Below, piece by piece: positions 1 through 4,986 of a stretch of 5,396 nt of DNA. Each line of letters starts with the position of its first letter. Position 1 is the stretch's first letter. Position numbers and translations under genes: made by a program. The stretch is from Zoogloeaceae bacterium (GTDB lineage Bacteria > Pseudomonadota > Gammaproteobacteria > Burkholderiales > Rhodocyclaceae), in contig JAITNI010000169.1 in NCBI GenBank assembly GCA_031290535.1, forward strand, positions 1-5,396. Direction: 5' to 3'. The notes beneath the pieces are model-generated. The model made no database searches and had not been told where the DNA came from. It saw only the letters and a program-made list of their open reading frames with translations.

Positions 1-104
1 CGTTTTTTTTTTACCCCCACTGGGGTGGGGGGGTGGGGCGGCGGCGGCCCGACCACTTCTCCCCTGGGGGTAGTTGGTGGCCGAGGGCGGGTGGGGGGGG
101 CGGC
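1..104. other. T-run followed by G-rich low-complexity tract
   Basis: A run of ten T (3-12) is followed by dense G runs. At 22-38 there are G blocks separated by single T bases, and at 85-100 there are three G blocks separated by single C and T bases followed by a long G run. Both fit the pattern of a G-quadruplex motif on the plus strand. The reading frames that cross this tract encode Gly/Arg- or Pro-rich nonsense and are not credible genes. The tract sits at the window edge, and such homopolymers are also typical of low-quality contig ends, so its exact sequence should be treated with caution. Confidence 0.45.
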
Positions 105-143
105 GGTTCAGGTTGCAGAAACGCTTTACATGCTGAACGGCTT

Positions 144-192
144 CCCCTCATCCGCCCCTGCCGGGGCACCTTCTCCCACTTGTGGGAGAAGG
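144..192. repeat. REP-like palindromic intergenic repeat (two hairpins)
   Basis: Two adjacent perfect inverted repeats are present. The first is GCCCC (154-158) with GGGGC (163-167) around a 4-base loop. The second is CCTTCTCCCAC (169-179) with GTGGGAGAAGG (182-192), an 11-base arm with almost no loop. The layout, a CCTCATCCGCCCC-type start followed by a CCTTCTCCC/GGGAGAAGG hairpin, resembles a dispersed extragenic palindrome I have seen in many proteobacterial genomes. It lies about 105 bases downstream of the 297-1124 gene. No T-run follows on either strand, so it is not a standard intrinsic terminator, though it could stabilise a 3' end. Confidence 0.7.
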
Positions 193-236
193 GACGGCAA
201 GCGCCGTGCGAGGATTGGCGGGATGCCCGGAATGTT

Positions 237-252
237 GGGTGGAAGCGAACCC
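237..252. repeat. Short GGGT/ACCC inverted repeat
   Basis: GGGT (237-240) and ACCC (249-252) flank an 8-base centre, GGAAGCGA, and are followed by a GGCCTACGG context. This resembles the common proteobacterial intergenic palindromes with a GCGAA-type centre and a CCTACG tail. The arms are only four bases, so it could be chance or a decayed copy. It lies in the same non-coding stretch as the stronger repeat at 144-192, and no gene is seen between 1 and 296. Confidence 0.3.
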
Positions 253-296
253 GGCCTACGGCCGCGCGGAATGGCGTAGAGACGCAGGCCAGAAAA

Positions 297-1124
297 TCAT
301 GCCCGCGCATCAAGCGCCATCCCCTCCAGGCTCCCGTCCGCCCAATTGCCGACAACAGTATACAGTTCTCCGCCGCCCTGAAGCGCAACATCAAGATCAC
401 GGAGAAATTCCTCCGCCTTCTGAAGTTCTTTCCGGCCTTCCTTGTCCATGACGGCTGCTTTGAGCAGGTTGATGTTTTCCTTGAGCAGTTTTCTGGCGTC
501 GTGCAACAGTTCGCGCAGGGTTTTGTCATCCTCATCGCCGTTGTCGCCTTGTCGGTGAATGGCTTCGGCGTTGTCGCCCTCGTTTGACTGCACGGACGCA
601 TTCGCCGCCGCAGCGGCGGCTTCGGCATCCTGCGCCTGTTGCGCGCCTTCGACGGCGGCTTCTGCCTGTTCTGCCTCTGCGGCTTCCTCCGCGCTTGCTG
701 CCTTCGCCCCTTCTGCGCGCTCTGCTTCTCCGGTTTCGTCCCCGGCAACGGTGACATCAAACCCATTCACCGCCCCCACGCCCGCGCCCGATCCCCCCAA
801 GGCTCTGGCTGCGCCCGCCAGTTCCCTGGCGATGTTTTTCAGTTCCCGCGCCAGGGCTTTCGCCTGTTCTGGCGTTCCACACAGCACGGCGGTCTTGATC
901 TGATGTTTGAGCAACTGAAGACGCTGTTTCAGAATCCCCACTTTTTGAGTCGCCGCCTGTTTGTTGCTGGCCGCAAGCGTGGGCGCTTCCTGAAGCTTTT
1001 TCAGAGCCTGTCGTATGTCATCAAGACGTTTTTGTTGCAGACCCGGTGTCGTATTTTGTTCGCGCAGTGTGGCGCGCAGGGTATTGGTGTTGCGCCACAA
1101 CGTGCTGTTGATGCCGATGTTCAT
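297..1124 (-). CDS. Ala-rich helical protein, FlxA-like, candidate motility-regulon member
   Basis: Predicted 275-residue cytoplasmic protein with no signal peptide or membrane segment. Residues 30-109 are strongly helical, with heptad-like Leu/Ile spacing in two segments (about 30-80 and 85-109), like the coiled-coil pattern of FlxA-like proteins. Residues 110-126 are Gly/Ala/Val-rich. Residues 127-176 are an Ala/Glu/Gln low-complexity stretch including a run of six Ala (169-174). Residues 184-200 are acidic. Residues 201-250 form another charged helix. I chose ATG 1124 because AGGGGA lies six bases upstream and because a sigma-28-like promoter sits just before it. The longer frame starting at 1190 would begin upstream of that promoter. 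Its single Cys (82) argues against disulfide chemistry. The FlxA link is inference from helix pattern and promoter, not a clear family match. It may equally be an unclassified coiled-coil protein. Confidence 0.75.
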   Translation of the reverse strand: MNIGINSTLWRNTNTLRATLREQNTTPGLQQKRLDDIRQALKKLQEAPTLAASNKQAATQKVGILKQRLQLLKHQIKTAVLCGTPEQAKALARELKNIARELAGAARALGGSGAGVGAVNGFDVTVAGDETGEAERAEGAKAASAEEAAEAEQAEAAVEGAQQAQDAEAAAAAANASVQSNEGDNAEAIHRQGDNGDEDDKTLRELLHDARKLLKENINLLKAAVMDKEGRKELQKAEEFLRDLDVALQGGGELYTVVGNWADGSLEGMALDARA

Positions 1125-1155
1125 CACGTTCCCCTGAGTGTTCAACGTGTTCGAT

Positions 1156-1182
1156 ATAACGGCACATCCGTGACAAACATGA
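1156..1182 (-). promoter_or_regulatory. Candidate sigma-28 (FliA) flagellar promoter
   Basis: On the minus strand, TCATGTTT (1182-1175) and GCCGTTAT (1163-1156) are separated by exactly 11 bases. The enterobacterial FliA consensus is TAAAGTTT-N11-GCCGATAA, so each box matches at 6 of 8 positions, including the key GTTT and GCCG cores. Transcription would begin near 1149, leaving a leader of about 25 bases with an AGGGGA ribosome site before ATG 1124. No good sigma-70 -35/-10 pair was found in the same gap. The match is by eye, and such short patterns can arise by chance. Confidence 0.5.
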
Positions 1183-1223
1183 GCGGACACTCACTCAGCA
1201 CAGTATCTACGGCGCTTTCCGAA

Positions 1224-2432
1224 TTACTTCGCAGTAGGTGCGCTTTCCGCCTCCCCCTTCGCCCGCTTGAAATTACTGTCATCTCCGCAAAATGCCAAGG
1301 CATCAAACAAAATCCCCGCGATTCTGAGCAGATCGTCCGGGTGCGTCAGAATCACCGCGTCGTCCATGCCCAGTGACAAGCCAGCACGGGCGATTTCTTT
1401 TTTGCGTTCGCTCGTCATCGGCACACAAAACTGCGCCAGTGGCAGGCTGCGGTCGCGGCCATTGGGGCGATGCTCCACACCGTAGTAGCGCAACAGCCAG
1501 CGGTTCACCTTGCCCTTGTACAGGATGGCGTAATAACTTTCGGTATCCTTGCCGGAGATTTCCACCTCATTGCCCAGAAGGGAGCGGGTAACTTCCAGCA
1601 GCTTGCGTTCGGCGAAGGTTGTGATGATCTTGGGGTTTTCCGGGTCAATCCAGTCGCCTTTGTCGTCGGCTGGATGCGGCTGCGTCGCCGCCACGGGCGG
1701 AGCTTCCTGTGCAGGCGCGGGCTTGGCGGAAAGTCCCGTCACCACCATATTGCTCACCGCCCGGCCTACTGCTTGCTGCACGATGGGCGCGATGCTTTCT
1801 AAAAACTTGGCGTTGAACTGGCGCTGGACATTGGCGCGAGTCGCCACGTAACGCACAAACTCGGTATCCGGTTCGCGCAGGCTGTTGCTGATGACATCGG
1901 TAAAGGCGTTCAGATAGATACTTTCCTCGGCGAGCGTCCTGAGCGCGTCGGGCTGAAATTCGTCATGGCGGAAACGGTACAGGCGAGTGACCTGAGATTC
2001 ATCCAGCGTGGAAAAATCAATGGTCAAAAACGGCTCGCTGTCCATCACATTCTTGTTATGCAGGTCGGTGAAAAAGCGCCATTCGCGCCCGTTGGTAATT
2101 GCGGCCACCGCCACTTCCGGCGTGGCGTTGAAATAGCGGGAGAGTTGCGGCGCGTGGTTGCTGGGCTTTTCCGCCCAGGCTTTGGCCTCAATGAACATCA
2201 CCGGCACCCCCTGGCAGAACAGCGCGTAATCCACCCGCTCATTGGCCTTGACGCCGGGAAAATCCGCGCCGTATTCCGCCTTCACCCGCATTGGGTCAAA
2301 GGGAGAAAAACCGAGGCGGTCCAGCAGGGGCAGAATCAGTGCCTGTTTGGTGGTTTCCTCCGTAGTGCAATGATTGCCGACGTTGTCGATGTGCTCGGCG
2401 TGGCGGCGCAGGCGTTCGATGAAGGCTTGCAT
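1224..2432 (-). CDS. Stand-alone HsdR_N-type PD-(D/E)xK nuclease-domain protein
   Basis: A 402-residue soluble protein. Residues about 1-165 match the N-terminal nuclease domain of type I restriction HsdR subunits: E26 in the TEETTKQ segment, D68 in RVDYAL, E82-x-K84 in FIEAKAW, the QLSRYF segment at 96-101, then ITNGREW at 112-118. All expected PD-(D/E)xK catalytic residues (E26, D68, E82, K84) are present, so it is probably active on DNA. Residues 170-235 are helical, 237-262 form a Pro/Ala linker, and 268-385 form a second globular domain seen in other solitary members. There is no helicase motor; full HsdR is around 1000 residues. No hsdM or hsdS is adjacent. ATG 2432 has AGGA six bases upstream. 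It lies 139 bases after gcvH, so read-through from the gcv operon is possible. Many such genes are annotated as type I restriction enzymes although restriction has not been shown. Confidence 0.85.
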   Translation of the reverse strand: MQAFIERLRRHAEHIDNVGNHCTTEETTKQALILPLLDRLGFSPFDPMRVKAEYGADFPGVKANERVDYALFCQGVPVMFIEAKAWAEKPSNHAPQLSRYFNATPEVAVAAITNGREWRFFTDLHNKNVMDSEPFLTIDFSTLDESQVTRLYRFRHDEFQPDALRTLAEESIYLNAFTDVISNSLREPDTEFVRYVATRANVQRQFNAKFLESIAPIVQQAVGRAVSNMVVTGLSAKPAPAQEAPPVAATQPHPADDKGDWIDPENPKIITTFAERKLLEVTRSLLGNEVEISGKDTESYYAILYKGKVNRWLLRYYGVEHRPNGRDRSLPLAQFCVPMTSERKKEIARAGLSLGMDDAVILTHPDDLLRIAGILFDALAFCGDDSNFKRAKGEAESAPTAK

Positions 2433-2460
2433 TTCTGTTCCTTTGTTGTGTTGTCATTCT

Positions 2461-2482
2461 TGCTGGCGATGGTTTGCCAGCA
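2461..2482. repeat. Inverted repeat upstream of the nuclease gene
   Basis: TGCTGGC (2461-2467) and GCCAGCA (2476-2482) form a perfect 7-base stem around an 8-base loop. It lies about 30 bases upstream of ATG 2432 in the spacer after gcvH. No T-run follows on either strand, so it is a poor intrinsic terminator. It could be an operator, an mRNA hairpin before the ribosome site, or part of the neighbouring palindromic repeat. Confidence 0.45.
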
Positions 2483-2495
2483 GACACAGGTTGAT

Positions 2496-2515
2496 GGAAT
2501 AGCGAAGTGTATTCC
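2496..2515. repeat. Dispersed-type palindrome with GCGAAG centre
   Basis: GGAATA (2496-2501) and TATTCC (2510-2515) flank GCGAAGTG. The form GGAATA-GCGAAG-TATTCC with GAT and GAC flanks resembles a short palindrome widely scattered between proteobacterial genes. It lies in the 139-base spacer between gcvH and the nuclease gene, and it may mark the 3' end of the gcvTH transcript. That role is inferred, and no poly-T follows. Confidence 0.5.
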
Positions 2516-2571
2516 GACCCTTGCCATCATGGGGGAGCCTGTCGTAAAAATTTTGCATATTTCAGTTCGAC

Positions 2572-2955
2572 TCAGCCCGCATCCACACTGGCCTTATACC
2601 CCGCCGCATCCAGCAACCCCGCCAGATCGCCCACATTGGCGGGAGCGAGTTTGAAGAGCCAGGCGGCGTAGGCGTCCTGATTGATGCTTTCGGGGGCGGA
2701 GGAAAGGGTTTCGTTGATGGCCGTTACCGTCCCGGCCACGGGCGCGTAGGCGTCGGCGGCGGCCTTGACGGATTCCAGCACGCAGGCTTCTTCGCCCGCC
2801 GCAAAGGTTTTGCCGATTTCCGGCAGATCGACAAACACCAGATCGCCCAGCAATTCCTGCGCGTGGTCGGTAATGCCGACGGTCAGCGTGCCGTCCGCTT
2901 CCAGCCGCGCCCATTCGTGGGAGGCGGTGTATTTGAGTTCGGCGGGGATGTTCAT
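2572..2955 (-). CDS. gcvH: Glycine cleavage system H protein (lipoyl carrier)
   Basis: Carries the lipoyl arm that shuttles the aminomethyl group from P-protein (glycine decarboxylase) to T-protein, then is reoxidised by the lipoamide dehydrogenase (L-protein). It is cytoplasmic. The 127-residue length is normal. Family signatures are the HEW motif (13-15), [19 protein letters not shown] (27-45), and the lipoylation segment [17 protein letters not shown] (59-75) with K64 as the modified lysine. The next residues include the usual N-E and PESIN-type segment. ATG 2955 has GGAG seven bases upstream. It starts 24 bases after the gcvT stop, so the two are very probably one transcript. gcvP does not follow; the next gene is an unrelated nuclease-domain gene. 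Nothing appears broken. Confidence 0.97.
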   Translation of the reverse strand: MNIPAELKYTASHEWARLEADGTLTVGITDHAQELLGDLVFVDLPEIGKTFAAGEEACVLESVKAAADAYAPVAGTVTAINETLSSAPESINQDAYAAWLFKLAPANVGDLAGLLDAAGYKASVDAG

Positions 2956-2979
2956 GAAAAAACTCCAGACAATAAAAAG

Positions 2980-4092
2980 TTAAACAAGCGCCTTGCCATG
3001 ACGGACAAACGGCGGTTTGACGACCTGCACCGGCAACAGTTTGCCACGAATTTCAACCGAGAGGGGATCGCCCACGGACACGCCTAGCGGCAGACGGGCC
3101 AGCGCAATCGAGAAGCCCAGTGTCGGCGAAAATGTGCCGCTGGTAATTTCGCCCTCGCCCTGTGGCGCGAAGACTTTTTGATGGGCGCGCAACACGCCTT
3201 TGTCCAGCAGCTTCAGACCCAGAAACTGCGCCCGTTGCCCGTGCGCGAGGAGGGCGGACTTGCCGACAAAATCGCGCTCGGAGGCCAGTTCCGTGCACCA
3301 GGCGAGACCGGCATCCAGCGGCGAGACGGTCTCATCCATGTCCTGACCATACAGATTCATGCCTGCTTCCAGCCGCAAGGTATCCCGCGCCCCCAGGCCG
3401 CAGGGGGGAATGCCGACGGCGAGGAATTTGTTCCAGAGCGCTTCTGTTTGCGCGGCGGGAAGCGTGATTTCAAACCCGTCCTCGCCGGTGTAGCCGGTGG
3501 TGGCGACAAAAAGCTCCCCAATGGCGACGCCAAAAAAGGGCGGCAGGGATTCGGTAGCCGCCCGGATTTCCGGCAGCGCCGCCCAGACTTTTGTTTTGGC
3601 GTTTGGCCCTTGCACAGCGATCATGCCAACGGCCTTGTCGCCACTTCGCAACGGGGTGAGGGTGGCGGCGAGTCCCCAGTCTTGCAGACGGGCGGTCATC
3701 CACGCCAGGTCTTTTTCCGCCGTCCCGGCGTTGATAACGAGGCGGTAGGGCGTACCCTGTCCCTCGACAAGCGCTGGCCGTCGATACACAATCAGATCAT
3801 CAATGATGCCGCCGGATTCGTTTAACATGGCGCTGTAGAGCGCCTTGCCCGACGTTTTGAGGCGCTCCACATTGTTGGCGAGCAGCCGCCGCAAAAAACG
3901 GCTGGCGTCGATGCCCACCAGATCAACGGCGCACATGTGGGAGACATCAAACATGCCGCAATCGCGGCGCACGGCATGGTGTTCGCTGATCTGGGAGCCA
4001 TAATGCACCGGCATCTCCCAGCCGCCAAAATCCACCATGCGGGCATTTTGTTGGGCATGGTGGGCGGCATTCAGGATAGTGGTGTTCAACAT
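2980..4092 (-). CDS. gcvT: Aminomethyltransferase, glycine cleavage T protein
   Basis: Transfers the methylene group from the aminomethyl-lipoyl H protein to tetrahydrofolate, giving 5,10-methylene-THF and ammonia. It is a cytoplasmic enzyme of C1 and glycine metabolism. At 370 residues it is full length. Motifs in order: [12 protein letters not shown] (17-28), FDVSHM (48-53), [11 protein letters not shown] (81-91), [10 protein letters not shown] (94-103) with the folate-site D98/D99, [30 protein letters not shown] followed by DETVSPL, and near the C-terminus [19 protein letters not shown]. The last is almost identical to E. coli GcvT as I recall it. I chose ATG 4092, with GAGGA eight bases upstream. 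The in-frame TTG at 4107 would place the ribosome site inside the coding region. It is first in the gcvT-gcvH operon and is preceded by a promoter and a possible structured leader. Confidence 0.97.
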   Translation of the reverse strand: MLNTTILNAAHHAQQNARMVDFGGWEMPVHYGSQISEHHAVRRDCGMFDVSHMCAVDLVGIDASRFLRRLLANNVERLKTSGKALYSAMLNESGGIIDDLIVYRRPALVEGQGTPYRLVINAGTAEKDLAWMTARLQDWGLAATLTPLRSGDKAVGMIAVQGPNAKTKVWAALPEIRAATESLPPFFGVAIGELFVATTGYTGEDGFEITLPAAQTEALWNKFLAVGIPPCGLGARDTLRLEAGMNLYGQDMDETVSPLDAGLAWCTELASERDFVGKSALLAHGQRAQFLGLKLLDKGVLRAHQKVFAPQGEGEITSGTFSPTLGFSIALARLPLGVSVGDPLSVEIRGKLLPVQVVKPPFVRHGKALV

Positions 4093-4185
4093 GGGGCAAT
4101 TCCTCAATTCCTTGGCGGAGCAGGTTCAAAGGGCGGGGGATCGCTGCGCCTGCGACGGCAGAAAGCCTACCCGTGCCCACAAGAA
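4093..4185 (-). promoter_or_regulatory. gcvT 5' leader with possible three-way junction fold
   Basis: The predicted transcript from about 4185 to ATG 4092 can fold by eye. GGGC (4178-4175) pairs with GCCC (4134-4131). GGG (4172-4170) pairs with CCC (4139-4137) across a 2x2 internal loop. Enclosed are hairpins GGC/GCC (4167-4165, 4159-4157) and TCGC/GCGA (4155-4152, 4144-4141). GGGCA (4178-4174) could instead pair with TGCCC (4098-4094), just before the start codon. The glycine-riboswitch core and its CTCTCAGG-like segment were not found. Stems are short, and in GC-rich RNA this may be chance. Confidence 0.3.
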
Positions 4186-4191
4186 AAAAGC

Positions 4192-4219
4192 ACTATACGG
4201 CAAAAATTCCGCTTGCCAA
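4192..4219 (-). promoter_or_regulatory. Sigma-70-type promoter of gcvTH
   Basis: TTGGCA (4219-4214) and TATAGT (4197-4192) are separated by 16 bases. Each matches 5 of 6 positions of the sigma-70 consensus (TTGACA, TATAAT). Transcription would start near 4185, giving a leader of about 93 bases before gcvT ATG 4092. The position suits the gcvT-gcvH operon. No transcription data are available here. Confidence 0.6.
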
Positions 4220-4397
4220 AACGAAACGATATGTTTAAGATTGTCGACATGAAATTCGCCATCAATGCCTGCGATATTTAGAAAATATCCTGCGCTATTT
4301 TTACTACTCTAAGTGGATACAAGCTACTGAAAAAAACGAAAGCAATGAAATAAAGAAAACTCTCATATCACCGCCAATCGCACGAAGATTTCTGTAT
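4220..4397. other. AT-rich spacer between paralogue gene and gcvT promoter
   Basis: No convincing gene is seen. The spacer holds the palindrome at 4273-4289 and a 20-codon minus-strand frame, 4304-4366, that reads MRVFFISLLSFFSVACIHLE. That peptide is hydrophobic with a late Cys, like a truncated secretion signal, and its upstream GGCGGTGAT resembles a ribosome site placed rather close to the ATG. It may be a leftover signal sequence or chance. No clear intrinsic terminator for the 4398-4937 gene was found. Confidence 0.35.
4273..4289. promoter_or_regulatory. Perfect AT-rich palindrome, candidate operator
   Basis: GATATTT (4273-4279) and AAATATC (4283-4289) form a perfect 7-base inverted repeat around AGA. 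It lies about 54 bases upstream of the gcvT -35 box, a position suited to an activator site such as that of a LysR-type regulator, but no regulator gene is present. Its AT-rich sequence makes a chance palindrome plausible. Confidence 0.3.
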
Positions 4398-4937
4398 TTA
4401 ATCAACATCTTCAGATTTAACATTTTTCAATGCTTGGCTTAAGCCAATATTTCTAAGTAGTTTGTTATATCTTTTGTCGTGGCGTTGATAAGATGCAGCC
4501 ACAGGATTCCCATTCTCATGGAATATCCTGAGCCATTCTTTCTGTCTACTCTCACAAAAGCCATTTTCATCCATACTTGTGCAAACATACCATAAAAAAA
4601 TATAATTTTGTTTTTTTATTGATTCCAGACATGACCATCCATAAACATAACTATCCAATAGAACTCTTCCAAATGTTGGTTTGTCAACATTTCTGCTGTC
4701 GAGACGCAATTTCATTGTTCTATTGTTATAAGTTACAGTAATATCTTGTTCTATCACTTGCCTGAAGTCATCTGGACGATCAAGATAAATCGTTCTGGAT
4801 TTAACAATAGCGTTGCCACAGCTTAATTCTCCTTGCTTTTCTTTTATCACACCATGTTCATTTTCAGCCCCAAAAGTTAATGACGGAAGTATAAATTGTA
4901 GGGCAATAACGCCGATAATAATTTTGATATTGATCAT
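4398..4937 (-). CDS. Small secreted four-cysteine protein, unknown family (paralogue A)
   Basis: A 179-residue protein of unrecognised family. Residues 1-24 form a typical Sec signal peptide: K5, a hydrophobic core over 6-20, then LTFGA before E25, with likely cleavage after A24. The mature protein of about 155 residues has four cysteines (40, 103, 119, 128), enough for two disulfides, so a periplasmic or exported location is likely. Notable segments are KPTFGRVLLDS (86-96), QNYIFL (110-115), CTSMDENGFCE (119-129), KEW (133-135), HENG (140-143) and DKRY (154-157). ATG 4937 has AAGGA eight bases upstream. It lies 49 bases downstream of a close paralogue on the same strand, so they are probably co-transcribed. 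Composition is clearly AT-richer than gcvTH, consistent with later acquisition. No catalytic motif is evident, and inhibitor, immunity or structural roles remain open. Confidence 0.8.
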   Translation of the reverse strand: MINIKIIIGVIALQFILPSLTFGAENEHGVIKEKQGELSCGNAIVKSRTIYLDRPDDFRQVIEQDITVTYNNRTMKLRLDSRNVDKPTFGRVLLDSYVYGWSCLESIKKQNYIFLWYVCTSMDENGFCESRQKEWLRIFHENGNPVAASYQRHDKRYNKLLRNIGLSQALKNVKSEDVD

Positions 4938-4986
4938 TTTAATCTTCCTTCAAAAAATTTCACTTCCGTGAGGACGTTGAATTGAT

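Noticed and set aside
3..25. Hairpin plus T-run terminator at the left edge
   Set aside because: The T-run lies on the 5' side of the ACCCC/GGGGT stem for the plus strand and reads as A on the minus strand, so neither direction gives a stem followed by T.
11..766. Long minus-strand open frame of 251 codons overlapping the 297-1124 gene
   Set aside because: It is Arg/Pro-rich, runs through the low-complexity G/C tract, has no family features, and overlaps a better-supported gene in another frame.
1125..1190. Upstream start at 1190 for the FlxA-like gene
   Set aside because: The extra 22 residues have no ribosome site that I can see and would place the start before the candidate promoter. ATG 1124 has AGGGGA at good spacing.
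639..1376. Plus-strand open frame of 245 codons
   Set aside because: It is antisense to the 297-1124 gene and the nuclease gene, with no recognisable domain. It is a by-product of GC-rich codon usage.
1965..2654. Plus-strand open frame of 229 codons
   Set aside because: It is antisense to the HsdR_N gene, whose motifs are clear on the minus strand, and it runs through the spacer palindromes into gcvH.
3178..3825. Plus-strand open frame of 215 codons opposite gcvT
   Set aside because: gcvT is unambiguous on the other strand, and this frame has no domain signature.
4093..4185. Glycine riboswitch upstream of gcvT
   Set aside because: I looked for the conserved aptamer core and closing segments on the minus strand and did not find them. 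Only generic short stems remain.
4952..4971. Intrinsic terminator between the two paralogues
   Set aside because: A TCAC/GTGA stem with GGAA loop precedes six T on the minus strand, but four weak base pairs are too few for a reliable terminator.
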